Assembly (NCBI GenBank): GCA_012064415.1
Contig: SSNU01000109.1
Span: 299,788-363,787 of the forward strand
DNA length: 64,000 bases
Source of the DNA: Gyrodactylus bullatarudis
Lineage: Eukaryota; Platyhelminthes; Monogenea; Gyrodactylidea; Gyrodactylidae
Direction of reading: 5' to 3'
The notes beneath the pieces are model-generated. The model saw nothing but the letters and a program-made list of their open reading frames with translations, ran no database searches and was not told where the DNA came from. The first letter of the stretch is position 1, and every line of letters begins with the position of its first letter. The position numbers were made by a program, and so were the translations under genes. Below are positions 22,077 to 34,838 of the stretch, one piece after another.

Positions 22077-23344
22077 TTAATTTTCGGAAACAGACTCTCT
22101 TTTAGCACCCTAAATACGTCATCATTGTTATATTTACATTTTGAAATGGATTAATAGAAATTACTCTATGTTTACTAAAACTTTTTGTTCCTTAAAATAA
22201 AGTCCAGGGATCGTCTGTCCAATTATTTTGTAATTAAATGGTGAAAAGTAAAACCTACAAATCATGTAAATCACACAGGCGTTGGCATTGGTTAAAAACA
22301 CATGTTGAGAAAAGAAATCATGATTAATTTTCGAATGGAAGAAACTCTTTTACTGAGACAAAACTAATCGATCATCGTATTTGTTCAAGGTGTATTAGCA
22401 TAGACCAAGAAAAATCAAAACTTTAACTCACTTGATTCAGAGTACTTTTTGGCTCATAGAAGAAGAATATTTAATTCTATTGAAAATGTTTTCTTTTATT
22501 GGTTCAGAGTTACATCGAATAAGCGAATCGTAATATTTGTTACTCCCGCATTCTTTGAATTTTTCACTAATTTGGAAAATATTTTTCATGAATTAGTTTT
22601 ATTAAGATCGTTTTTACGTCTATTTTTATTCAATTGATTGATCTGCTAGCTCTATTTTATTTCACGGAAATTGACTTCAGATGAAAAATAGGCTTAATTC
22701 TAAAAATGAGCCCAAAGAAAATATTCTTTCAAAAATGATTTTCTCTAATGATTTTTTACACAAAAATCACCTCAAAAATATTTTGCCAATCTTTTGAAAA
22801 TTATTTAAATTTAGGTGCAAAATTGGTGACTCGAACCTTCTCATTTGCAGATATGGTTACAGTGGTAGGCCAAATTAAAATCTTGGCTACGTTATTAGTA
22901 ATAATAATTTATTTCATTGGATCTGAGGACCCCTAAAATTTAATCCATTTTTGGTTCCTTTTTGCAATGTAAAATTTCAAATATTGCATTTATGGTCCCT
23001 TTTTCCTGTGTTGGAATTTTCATTGATATGAATAAAAGACACTGGTTTTGGTCAGTGCTAGTGTTTAGCCGAATACACAAGTATTTTCAGAATTGAAAGA
23101 TAAATTTAAAATAAAGTTAAAAAGAATTTTTCTGAGTCTTTTTATTATTACTGTTGATTTAAGGCTTGTTTTATTTAGCTCAAATATAGAGCCGAGGCTA
23201 TATATGATTTGACAGCAGTGACGAATTTTGAATAAGGGCGTCTTGATGTCATAACAGATTTTTAGATTTATGTTATCGGAAAAACATTGAATACATTCAT
23301 GCTGCATCTACATGAATTTAAATATGAAATTTTAAATTTTCAAA

Positions 23345-23545
23345 TGAATAATTATAATTAGTTTCCAGAATCCCTGAGAGTCTGGAGACTCACTGATTGT
23401 TGCCCAGGGATTCTGCAGAAGAGTAGTTTCAAGATTCCCTGTTACTAGTTAATAGCTAATCAGGGAATCTGAATACCGAGTTTCCAGATTCCCTGATTTA
23501 CTACAAACTTTCAGAGAGTCTGCAGACTCACATAAGTTTCCAGAA
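23345..23545. repeat. clustered TTTCCAGATTCCCTGA repeats
   Basis: About five copies of AGTTTCCAGATTCCCTGA and inverted CAGGGAATCTG occur within 200 bp, alternating with GAGAGTCTGGAGACTC. A related array is at 48210-48370 in a progranulin intron, again ending TTCCAGATTCACTGTAAC. Probably the remains of one transposon family. Confidence 0.65.
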
Positions 23546-25005
23546 TCACTGTAACAAATATAAGCAAATGATTAACCAGCCTAAAAAATTTTCCATAACA
23601 GAATGTTACTAAAAGATGATATGAGAATGAGCAGTTGATGAAAATTCAACAAATACCAAGAGAAACTACAAAAATCTACAAGTCTGTTATTTTTGCATTT
23701 ATATCTCAAAGTAAGAATTGATTGGGTAAGTTGATTGAGTGAGTCAAATGGTGAAAAACTAACGCACTTAAGGTTTCAGATGAAGTGTGATAGATGATAT
23801 TCGAGGTACTTGCTCAGACATGGGTCTTGAATTCAATACTTTGCAGGCTTCAAATAATACCTAGAATAATCTTTTAATTAAAGAGATGATTTAGTGTTCA
23901 CAAAGTTTTAACTTTAAGGAATTTGGCTAAGTGGAAAAGAATCTACGCAAATTTCAGGTAGATTACAATTTTGAGTTGACTCATTGTGCTAGGGAAAAAT
24001 AGGTAAGAATACAGACTAACCGTTCGATTGAGCTATTGTATTTGCCCATATATATTGATATATCCCATTATTTATGAATATTCCTCTAACCCAGATTTAA
24101 TGGTGATCATATTCCCATTTTTTTGGAAATACACTCAACTTCCTAGAAAATGTATCACTCGAAATATTTTTACCTGATTACTTATGAGTACGACCATTAA
24201 TTCAAGAATAAATATATATATTTTTATAACCTCTGAAGCGCCAAATAAAGCTTGAACTTCACAATAAAATGTTAAAAATTTTTTTTTTGGCTAATATCAC
24301 TATGCTCTCACCTCTAAACCTTTATCCATTAATCTAAATATTTCGACCGATAATTTTAACATTGCATTACATTTTCTAACAAGTTTTGGAATCCAAACCA
24401 TGTTACTCACTTTTACGATTTGTAGAAAAAAATTATTTCCATGAAAAATACGGTCATTTTTCAAAGTTCGATTTGGCGCCAAAATCCCATTTTTTCCAAC
24501 TGTGAACTCAACATTTTTATTGATTTTAAAGAGGGAGTGTGGCATAAAATGGTTTTGATCAGAATAAGACAAGAAATCAAATATGCTAAATCTGTTCTAA
24601 TACATAACCTCATTAACGTTTGGGAGCGGAATTACGATTTTTTGATCATTTTCACTGTATTTGAAAATCGATGAAATTTCGACAAATCAGAATCCCTCAA
24701 AAATGGTGGATTTTCGAAAGTTTATCAGCGATATTGATTTTTCTTTCAAAAATTTAGCGCTATTTGAGTTAAAGGCATCGAATTTTGTGAAAAAACCAAA
24801 AATCTTCAACTTCGAGGTTAATTCTTTACCAGACAATAATAAAGTTAGTGAGGGATTCAGTGTTGACCTTTAGGATCACGATTAGATAACGAAAACGACA
24901 CTTTACGCAGCTTCCACTTTGAACGTACCAAATACATTTTTTATGATGTTGAGTGTATTCTTAACATTAACCAAGACTTCTTCATATTGAGGAGATTTTA
25001 AAATA

Positions 25006-25589
25006 CAGTCAATAACCAAGAGAGTTTCAGGAATAGTAGAATGAAAAATTAGACGTTGAGTTTCATGAATAGTGGAATGATATGGGGTTAAATTAGAGAA
25101 CAGTTGCCCCCTCTTATTTCTCTTTGAGTTTACTTAGAATCGTGTTGGCCTCACCGCAAGGGATTCGTTTTCATTTCATCAATGTTAGTCTCTTTGTCAC
25201 TCAGAAAAATTACTGCAAAACAAGAGGGGGCAAATTTTCTATGAATTAACCTGATATGTTCTATTCGAAGATGTATAAGGCAATTTGGTACCCTCACACA
25301 CCTCCATGTATTTCACTCAAAAAATTGATTCAACACTGTTGATACTCATACCTAAGAGGGTTAAAAATTATAATTATTGGCTTTTTTGTTAACAAATGAA
25401 TTAATTATCTAAAATACCTAAAAACAAAAGTATAAATTTATCATAACTTGATTAACCTTGCTATTCAATGTCAACACTACATGGAGGTGTGTGTACATCT
25501 TCGAATAGACCATATCATTCCACTATTCATGAAACTCAACGTCCGATTTTTCATTCTACTATTTCTGAAACACTCTTGGTTATTGACTG
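25006..25589. mobile_element. MITE-like element with 85-bp inverted repeats
   Basis: It begins CAGTCAATAACCAAGAGAGT and ends with the complement ACTCTTGGTTATTGACTG. The arms pair for about 85 bp (to ATTCCACTATTCATGAAACT), and further inside a second matching pair (ACACACCTCCATGTA) continues the symmetry. The CAGT end preceded by TA is Tc1-like. No coding content. Confidence 0.65.
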
Positions 25590-25850
25590 TGAGTTGAACT
25601 TAAATTAGATATATATGAAATTTTATTTATATTTTATTTCAAGATTAAAAATAAAGTATCTGAATTCGCAATATGTATATATTTACATTAAATTCAAAGT
25701 GTGAAAATTGATAATAAATCGAAATAAATTACATCCAAAATCCATAAAAATGATTAGTAACCAAAAACACAGGGTGTAAGGGAATAACAGGAAATTCTCT
25801 AGACTACTGAGTTTGTAATTTTTCAAATAGAAAAATAGATATACAATTCA

Positions 25851-28800
25851 TTATTTCTTGTTATTATCATGATAATATAAAAATATAGACAAAACAACCA
25901 ATGAAAGACTGAGAATGAATAGAAAATTAATTTGGATTGAAAAGAACAACAACAATAGGCCGGTTGTCATGACCATTGACGAGCTGATGACAAATAGGCG
26001 AAGGATATTGGAGGAATACTTTAGGATGAATCCTATGAGAACTCCGGCCACAGAGTAGATAAATACCAGGAGATATGTCAGACCAGTGAAATTCTTGAGT
26101 AAGTCAAAAGATTCTAAAGGAATTTAAAAAATGAGACTACTTTAAAGAATATTTACGATTCATTACAAGAAAACTTACCATTTCGAGTGTAAATTGTAAC
26201 AAGGTAAGCAGCAAAGTTAACAATGATACCATACGTATAGAGTAACAGGTTTTGAAGGTGAGTATTCATCTAGATAAAAAGAAAGAAAGGATTTAATTCG
26301 ATATTTTTGCTAATTTAAACCCTTAGTTATTTATGTCGAATATAATTTCATTACTCATTATTTTTAAATAGGAGTTAAATAGTATTATGAAGTTGAGCAC
26401 TGAAGATCAAATGGATCTGAAGCTTTTTCATGTTAGTTTAAGAGTTTCTAATCATTTTCATAGATCTCATTGGTAAAAAAATTAAAGATTTTCCGGAGAT
26501 TATGCCTTTATCCAATTTCCTTCCGATCGACGTTGATATTCCTGAATTAACTGAAGAATGTGTTAAGAATTTGAGAAGTGATCAGAAATACCTATATTCT
26601 ATTGCAGATTTGGCAGATAATAGCAACAGTTATAAGCTGGATAGCCTTTAAGAGTTAAGAGCCTGCTTTTTTTAAAGAAGCTTACATTCTTATGTGATTT
26701 TAAGAAAAAATTTCAGCTGCTGAAGATGAAGATGAGTCTACGGTCAGATGATTTGAAGCCTGCTTTTATTTCTTCTCTGAGGAAATTTCGATGTCTGTTG
26801 ACATCTATTAAAGCTTTTAGCAATTATTTATATCTTGATTTTCCATATCGTAAAGTTTCTTGATATTTTCAAGACGAGTTACAAATGTTCAAGAAATGAT
26901 GATTCCAATCGTTAATTCAGTTATATTTTATAAGTGTTGAAAATATGGATTTTAACAAAAGATACAGTATTTTGTAATTGAAAAACAATTTTTGATTGAA
27001 AAGAATTAGTTTTAGTTTTATGAATATGAATAAAATTAGTGATTCTGGAAATTTGCTCTAAAAATTAAATGAGCAAATTTTATTGAAGAATTTTTTCATT
27101 AATTCACACAACTTCTGATGGTCTTTTAATTTTTCTCAACAGAATTTTTTCATACTGTCCTTGTCCCCAGATTTTTCTAACTATTTTCAAGGTCTCTAAA
27201 ATTCTTAATAATGGATTTATTAATCAAATTTATCAATCGTAAAATTGATTCCAAATTTTTATGTTTTTCCCTCAAGTTTCGTTGAAAAATTAATAGTTTC
27301 TTGAATTCTGTTGATGAAAACAGAAAATTATATTCGAAATCTCCTAAAATAAAGATATTCTTGCAAATGAATGAAATCTTCAGAATTTCAAAATCAATAT
27401 AAGAAATTAAAAATAAACTTTAAGATTTATTTAACTCATTACATTATGATTATATATTTTGAAGACAACAGTTGATTTCCTGATTTCCTCAAAAATATTT
27501 TGAGCTTACTGACTCGAAGTCATACTAGTGTTAAGAAGGAACGAAGGATTATTGGTGAATAAAGCTTTATTTTCGTCGGTTCTCTCCAGACCAAACACCG
27601 ACTTTAGATAAATTAATATACATGCAAATTTAAGGAACATTATAAATCTGACCAATAGCAATTATATTTTTGTAAATATTTTAATGAAACCTTAGTTCAT
27701 GAAATAATTTTACGTCCAAATCGAAAAATATTTTTCGGTTGGATTCCTTTCAGATTTAAGTTCAGCTGCTCAAAGATTTAGATTTCCAATATACTCCAAG
27801 CAAACACAGATATTTTTTACTGAGAATATTTTGTTTCTTTTCATTTTATAAATGATTATTATATTCAAGAAGGAACCATGATATGATCTCTTTTAACAAA
27901 ATTGAGGAAGAATGCTACTTATTTTTGAAAATAGTCGCTCTGGTTATTATTATAGATTTTAGGAGATAAACAGATTTACTCGCTCAAAGGCTTATCCTAT
28001 AACATTCTTATCAATAATTCAAATATTTTACTTACAGAAATTCTCTTTTTCATGATAATCTCTGTGTAGACACCTGAGCATCCGGATATTGTACAATAGA
28101 TTAACATCAAGAATGCTCCAAAATAAGTCAAATGGATATCTGTTGTATTCTTGATGATTTTGTGCGTCTTATTTAATTCATTGACTCTATAGGAAGAGGA
28201 GAAATCTCGTGATTCTTATGATAAAAATTAGTAATACAAGTAACTAAACTATACATTTATCAGCTTACCCATCAACAATTCCTGCCGAGGCCAAAATCAA
28301 TAGGGCTAACCATTGTAGGGGTGTGAGCTTCCTGCAAAATACAATCTCTTGATTAATGATTTTTTATACATGGAAAATTAATTTAAATTCATTCACAGTA
28401 CTCCCTCTTTAATAACTGTGTAAAAGTTAACCCCTTATTTCTACTTCTCAAAAATCTATTTCATAAATCGTGACTACTAGTAAGCAGACATATTTACCCG
28501 AAAATGGGCTAAAAATTAATTTTCAACTAAATTTATACCTTTCGAAAGAGATTTTTCTGCTGATCATTTCCATACCATGTTTACTAGGGCTATTTCTAAT
28601 AGAATTTGCAACAACTTTAAAAATCTTCTTGAAATTAAAAATCAGAATAAAAAATTGAGAAAATCTTTCTCACATGGGGTGGGGTTATTATCCACATCAC
28701 TTGTGCAATGAGTCATTAATGACTAATGTTCGTAATGTTATGTAATGCATTCACAGGACCCCGTAAGTCCACCCAAACATTTGGATAAACATGGTTTCAT

Positions 28801-31800
28801 CTAGAATCGAAGTAATCTTTCTTACATTACAATTCTTTTGTTATGCATGATATCAGGCCGTATATTGTCAATCTATTCAGTTTATTGTTTCCCGATAGGG
28901 TGGGCAATATTTTCCTTCGTGTGTAATCATGAAATTGTTAGACAAAATGATATTCGCTACTCGCAAATACGTCAACTAACTTGTGGATGAGGGTAGAGCC
29001 TCATCTGATATTTCTTCTAATCTTGGTAACTCCAGGACTAACTCCATAGATTCTATGATGAGGCTAAGATTTATTTGCTAAATAACGACAAACCAATTGA
29101 TTAGGATTTCAGAAGAATCTATGTGAAGAAGACTGTGAAAAGGCAGAGAATCTCAACTTTGAATAATTCTTGTTAATTATCAAAAATCCATCTTAGTAAA
29201 GTTGAGTTTGAGGGAGTGAATCAATTGACTATTTCAGATGAAAGCATGTTCAAAGAAAAATGTTTATCCAAATGTTTGGGTGGACTTACGGGGTCCTGTG
29301 AATGCATTACATAACATTACGAACATTAGTCATTAATGACTCATTGCACAAGTGATGTGGATAATAACCCACCCCATGTGAGAAAGATTTTCTCAATTTT
29401 TTATTCTGATTTTTAATTTCAAGAAGATTTTTAAAGTTGTTGCAAATTCTATTAGAAATAGCCCTAGTAAACATGGTATGGAAATGATCAGCAGAAAAAT
29501 CTCTTTCGAAAGGTATAAATTTAGTTGAAAATTAATTTTTAGCCCATTTTCGGGTAAATATGTCTGCTTACTACTACATTAACCCTTTCGGTGCCGAAAC
29601 TATTTCACAATTTTCATAATAACACTGGCATAATTTCACCTGAATGTTCATTTTCAGATAGAGACTAAAGAAACGGGATCAATAAAAAGTAAAGAGTAAA
29701 CCCTTAACCTAGATTTGCTCTAAATAACTTCCATGTTGTATTGTATTTTCTCAAATCTTTCTTGAATGAATTTCAACAAATAAATACTTATACATTCGCA
29801 TTTAATGAATTGTTCTTGTGGACTTACTTTTTAATGAATATTCTAAATAATATAGCTGTTGTCATAATCTTCAAGTTCGCTAGAAGCTAAAGAAGTTAAA
29901 AAATTCAATTTCAATCATCATAAAGATATTTAAATATGGTACTTTAATCACTGATTATTAATAGGGCGGTCAAAATGCTATCAGATGTTTACAGGGATAT
30001 TCATTAATTTTTTCAAAACTACAAGAACACTCGAGTTCATCGAAAGTAATAACTCTTCTTATTCACTATTTCGATCTTGAGAAACATAAAATTAATCCTC
30101 TTCAGAAGTAGCGAAAATTTGTAAGAACCTAGATTCGCGTGAGTTTTTTTCCATCTCAGGTTCTATATAAGGAGAAAGTTCACTTTTAATCTTTGAATAG
30201 AAGGTTAACCGTTCAAAAAATCTATCTGACAAAAAATCTGGTAGAGAGGGGAAGATAAGAATAATTGATTTGAGGAAGTGTTGAAATTTTCATTGGGATG
30301 ATTTTTGGAGATATTTTTGGAAATTTTTGGGGTGATTATCGGAAAAAATTCTCCTTTAGGGTGATTTTTGGAGTTAGCTGTTAGTTTTATAATTCTACTG
30401 ACAAGTAATAAATTAAAATATGTCATTTTCTATTAAAATGCTATAAGCATTGAAAATTCTGCTATTTTTTCTCAAAAAATGCTATTCTGGTTGACCGCTC
30501 TGGTGATAAATAATTATTTATAATCGTAATAGATCTGATTAGATCTGTGTTTCAGATTATTGCACCTGTTATTTTGGAATAAAAAACCAAATAATTCAAG
30601 AAAATGGGCTCAAATGTAATTCTAAATTTCATCTATCACTACCATGTTCAACTTTTTAAATAATAATAATCGTAAAATATTATTGTTAGATTCTAAACTC
30701 ATGTGGAAGGCTAGAGAACAACAAGCGTAAATTTGAGTGATAAACGTTGTATTTCGCCGGGTCTCTTCAGACTCTACCCCGGTTAACAAATAAATACTAT
30801 TACAATGCTCTATTTGGGACCTTCCATTGGTTCATTTTGGCTTCGCAACTTCTTTCAGAAGGGTGGAGAGCTTGCTGTGAAATTCATCTCTTGATCTTCC
30901 TTAGAGCATTGTAATAGTATTTATATGTTTGATATGGGGTAGAGTCTGAAGAGACCCGGCGAAATACAACGTTTATCACTCAAATTTACACTTGTTGTTC
31001 TCTAGCCTTCCACATGAGTTTAGAATCTAACAATAATATTCTTGATGAGGTTCGACAATATTATCGTACAAATAGTAAAATAGTTGTTTTCTTTATTTAA
31101 AGCTAACTGATAAGAAATTGGGAATCAAAGATTCTTACTAAACACTCTCGATATTTTCATCAAGAATTCGAATTTGTTAAAGATTTTTAGGAAATACTGA
31201 TAATTTTGCATTAAGAGAATTTTTTTCCAATTTTTCAGTTGAACAATTCATAAAAACTCTCATGGTTCAAAAAAATGGAAATTTGTCGAAAAGCCGAAAT
31301 TTGAAGTGGCAATATTTTTTCCATTGGAAGACATAATTTGCCTGATTTCCTCGAAGATATTTTCGGGCTGCTGATCTGGAGTCCATTAGATTCCGAACCA
31401 GAAGTGCAGACCCCTATGACTACACAAAAAAGAAACATCTCTACATTTTCTAAGCAACACAAAAAACGGGGAAACAGAGGAAAGGATTACCAACCGGTAA
31501 TCAAAAATTAGATGTATTCCTCACAGCCCGAGGAGTATGAACCCAGTCAACTCCAATTGGTCAAGTCCTGGTGAATAAATGCTATTGGCTAAACCTAAAG
31601 GTTCCCAACATTAGTTCGTGTATAAATATGAATCGATAGCCGGTGTTTGGTCTGAAGAGAACCGACGAAAATAAAGCTTTATTCACCAAAACTGATCATA
31701 ACTCCAGCATGACTCCAGGTCAGCAGCCCAAACATATTTTTTTTCCAATTGATCAAGCCAGGCAATATGATCTTGATTCCAAAATATAGACTTCATTATC

Positions 31801-34709
31801 GTCTTTTAGATGAAAATATTACGATTTTTGTAAAAACCAAGAAAAAAAATTTTCCTAGATAATATATAAAGGTTATAATCTGATAAATAGTTTTAACTGT
31901 AACATATTTTTACATAGATTTTATGCTATATTAACCTGATATGTTGCTGGATCCATTTCCTCGAGAATAACCATACTTAGATTGTTATTAAAAGCATAGA
32001 AGAGAGCGGGAACTGAATAGGGAAGGCAAACTTTCAACAAGTGTGAGGCCTTTTCATCTGGTGGCAGCTGAAAGTCTTCTTTGATACCCAGGTAGATGAT
32101 TTTGGGCAAGTTGAGAATTGATTCTGAAAATATGCTGATTTTCTTTCTTCTATATTCCATGATTGTGTATAACGTTAATGATATGCTAAACTAGTAAATA
32201 TGAAAATATATTAAACACTAACATTTTCGAATCGGCAAAGTAAAAAGAATGAATTTTATTTTTTTTAATTCAATAGATGCCTACATTTCAAATTCAATTA
32301 AACCAAACCGAGTCATTTCAATTTTCATAAGTAATATAGCCAACGAATAAGATCATTAGGAATTCTGAGGGCCTTACTATTACACTAAACTTCCTAAAAA
32401 AATTGATGCCAGATAAAGTAATTGATTAAACTTAATTTAAGAGTCTACTCCCAAGTAGGTCGACGAATTTTACAAATATTTTTTAGAAACTGAAGAACTT
32501 TGAGGACATCTTTCTTCCTTATTTTCTGTAGAAATTTTCTGAAATCTTGAGATAAATCTTCTTACTTTGTTCTTTACCACCAGTTCATATTTCAGACATT
32601 TATATTCAATATTAGGCAAGTTTGCTTATTTTGCGTCCAAAATTGTTAAATTTGGTTTCATCCAAATAACGATAGGTTAGATTAGAGTGAAACTTTTTGG
32701 ATAGAAATCAAATGAGTTGCATAAATTTAAATGCTACTTGGAGGAATTTTATAGTTAAAAGTCGTTTTTTATCCAGAGACCTCGCTTTCTTACATAAAGA
32801 CGGATGCCAGTTCCCGCTTTTTTCTCAACATTATTCAATCGTGTTTTCATCGTTTGTATTCATCAATATTATATTTGTCATATGTATGGCATGGGTGTAA
32901 GGATAATTTAAGTAAAGATTCCAACTCCCGCCCAAAATAAACTTTTATCGAGGTATAAAAATTCGTATGTAAATTTTTATGCAGATTCTAAACTTTGGGT
33001 ATAATTAAATTGGGGAGAATTTAAAAAAGTGAAATTCTTAAAAACATGCATAAACGTAAATTTAATTTTAAAAGGGAAAACAAGTTTATTAAATGAGCGA
33101 AAATTTTCACAAAATGTGAACCTATTTAAAAATCTTTTCCATATTCATAATTATAAAGCATTCAAAATTTGCAAGTTGAAATTAGCAACAATTTTTGAAA
33201 AAAAGAATCAAAATATCTTTTAATGTATTGGGTAATTATTGAGAGGAAGAAAAACATCGGACACACTATACGCCTTGGAGAAAGGATCGAGGAGCACTTG
33301 TAAAATGTACGGTAAGAAGACAGCTGTTAGATTTCATGTGGCAAATTGCAAGAAGAAAGTATCCCCCGAAAACTTCTGCAATCATCTACAAACAAACAAG
33401 GAAAAATCTTCATATTCTCAAAACTGCCGAAACCTTCTTCATTCTCAAAGAGAAACCAAGCTTGTACATTCAGAAAAACGTGGTCAATTTGCTCAAGCTT
33501 CCATAGATCACTAAGATTCAAGGAATAGTGAATCCAATCCCCCTTTTAAGTTCCCAACAGATGATCAACACCTTAACCCGACAGATTACAAATTAAATTA
33601 TGAAGAAATGTACAGGTTTCTGAAGCAAATCTGATGCTAAATCTAACTTGCTTTGCTCTGATGTGTCGTTTGAGTTTATGTTATTCCCGATACCCTGATT
33701 TATTAAGCTTTGTTCAAGGGTGTTTTTTCTTATAATCCAAGTGAAAAACTCAGGATCAGAGAAATCAGCATGAAAATTTACTTTCAAATTTTTATATCTC
33801 GATAAAAGTTCGTAAAAAATTATTCTTTTTCATTCGATTTATATTTTTGATAATGCAGAATTACATTTTTGACTTTAGGTTTTTATTACAAAATAAGAGT
33901 CCTAATGTTTGTTGTTAATAGTATGGAAGAATTATTCTTGTAGATTTCACCGAATCCGTGAGGAAAAGGAACAGACTACAAATTCATTTAAGGTAAGATA
34001 AGGAGAGAAAAGTTCTAAACTAATGTGTATAATGCAAAAATAACATACCTTTACAATTTCTGATAATAAAACTACAGAGCTAGTCTTGTAAGGCACCTTT
34101 CCATTGACCTGTGTCATATGAATTACAATTCCATAAGTTGAGTAAAGCAGGGACCTACAAGAAATTGAAAATAAATAAGTAAATCTTTTGAGCAATAGCA
34201 TATTTTCTATTGTACATTTTTGTCTTGTTTAAGCATGATTAAAATTACTTGGTATCAACCAATGGTTGAAACTTTCAGCCTACGAAAAATCATACTTTAT
34301 GAAATAATTTTTTTATTTTTAGCATTAATGTCCATTTTTATCAATAAAGAAAAAAATATAATACAGCCCCTTCCCAAATACTGCTCGGTTTTCTTTTTCA
34401 ATAAAACGTTGTTTTAGATCCACAAAAATACAGTACTATTGAAAATAAGTTTTTGATTATTTTCTTTTCCTAACACTTAGTTTATAAAACTAATCGAATT
34501 TCAAGGTGCTTTAATGTGCATTGAGAGAACAATCAGTCCAAGAAATTCTCCGAGGCCTTGAAAGTTTAAATTTTCACCTAATAATGAATATTCAATACTC
34601 ACGTTGTTACAACGACCGCCTTCCATGTTATCGGATGTTTGGAGAAAAATGTTTGTCCGTTAATTTCAGTTTCTGTTTCTTGACCGATTTCCACATTTTT
34701 ATCTGATTT
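25851..34709 (-). CDS. SLC35A-type nucleotide-sugar transporter, copy B (8 exons)
   Basis: Multi-pass Golgi/ER exchanger for nucleotide sugars (UDP-Gal/UDP-GlcNAc/CMP-Sia group; substrate not predictable). Exons (minus): 34709-34603, 34154-34049, 32190-31936, 29886-29828, 28331-28269, 28186-28036, 26269-26179, 26113-25851. All phases match and give 364 codons plus stop. Recognisable pieces in order: TWKAVVVT, TQVNGKVPYKTSSVVLLSEI, PALFYAFNNNLSMVILEEMD, LKIMTTAILF, KLTPLQWLAL, GCSGVYTEIIMKKRIS, LLLYTYGIIVNFAAYL and GFILKYSSNILRLF. They follow the family's TM order (the YQ...LKI.TTA and SG..GVYFE-like signatures). The first exon starts at a good acceptor (ATTTTCCAG) and has no in-frame ATG. No ATG occurs in the roughly 130 bp between it and the CCP1 stop codon. 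Introns hold several inverted-repeat elements. Confidence 0.85.
26270..28035. other. intron of SLC35A copy B
   Basis: Unassigned AT-rich DNA, with a family-1 leader module at 27478-27665. Confidence 0.35.
27478..27665 (-). repeat. TATA-leader module, family 1, uninterrupted copy
   Basis: Minus strand: inverted-CCAAT word ATTGCTATTGG, an A/T-rich TATA-like stretch, CGGTGTTTGGTCTGGAGAGA, AATAAAGC and an ATG at 27523 that opens MTSSQ, then a stop codon, then AQNIFEEIRKS. It is the empty-site counterpart of the repeat split by Ginger at 15849-18206. Confidence 0.7.
28480..29571. mobile_element. foldback element with 313-bp inverted repeats
   Basis: The arms 28480-28792 and 29260-29571 are nearly perfect complements, starting GTAAGCAGACATATTTACCC. 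TACTA lies directly outside both ends (28475-28479, 29572-29576), a 5-bp target duplication. The 467-bp core has a few short frames but no recognised protein. Its near-perfect arms suggest recent insertion. It lies in the intron of SLC35A copy B between exons 4 and 5. Confidence 0.85.
29887..30676. other. intron of SLC35A copy B, nothing recognised
   Basis: AT-rich, with no motif-bearing reading frame. A GTGATTTTTGG word repeats near 30297-30370. Confidence 0.3.
30677..31080. repeat. head-to-head pair of TATA-leader modules, family 2
   Basis: The arms 30677-30812 (minus-oriented) and 30903-31040 (plus-oriented) are inverted copies. Each has TATTTATA, the block TCTGAAGAGACCCGGCGAAA and an ATG (30702 minus; 31014 plus) opening MSLESNNNIL. 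The plus copy continues DEVRQYYRTNSKIVVFFI before a stop. A 90-bp spacer separates the divergent promoters. A third relative is at 61465-61660. Confidence 0.7.
31330..31390 (-). repeat. leader reading-frame fragment, family 1
   Basis: The minus-strand frame reads TPDQQPENIFEEIRQIMSS, the same N-terminal peptide as at 15753. The initiator ATG is shifted out of frame. It abuts the plus-oriented element tail at 31390-31540. Confidence 0.6.
31390..31760 (+). repeat. TATA-leader module, family 1, with upstream ORF tail
   Basis: From 31390 an ORF tail (KKRGNRGK) matches the end of the 18.3-kb fragment. Then come TGCTATTGG (31587), TATAAATA (31621), CGGTGTTTGGTCTGAAGAGA, AATAAA (31670) and ATG at 31709 opening MTPGQQPKHIFF. 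It has the order of a promoter, a short leader with an internal poly(A) signal, and an ORF start, as in LTR or Penelope pseudo-LTR arrangements. Confidence 0.65.
32191..34048. other. intron of SLC35A copy B between exons 2 and 3
   Basis: The plus strand at 33239-33514 and the minus strand at 33787-33593 (DFSDPEFFTWIIRKNTLEQS) carry open frames with balanced composition. I do not recognise them and see no splice or promoter context. Otherwise AT-rich. Confidence 0.3.
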
Positions 34710-34838
34710 CTGGAAAATGGATAGAAATTTTATCTTAACTTTAATCAATTATTTCTGTATAACCGAAATATAATATATAGGATCGAGAATGGTTTTTATT
34801 TAGCCAGTGATAAAATTTAAAGTTGATATTTTTTCCAG

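Larger units (their letters stand above)
22077..25850. other. intergenic between the two SLC35A copies
   Basis: Contains a cluster of TTTCCAGATTCCCTGA repeats (23345-23545), an inverted-repeat element (25006-25589) and otherwise unassigned AT-rich DNA. No recognised coding region. Confidence 0.4.

Noticed and set aside
33239..33514. 91-codon plus-strand frame as a nested gene
   Set aside because: All three overlapping frames on both strands are open there with similar composition, and none has a recognised motif; kept only as a note.
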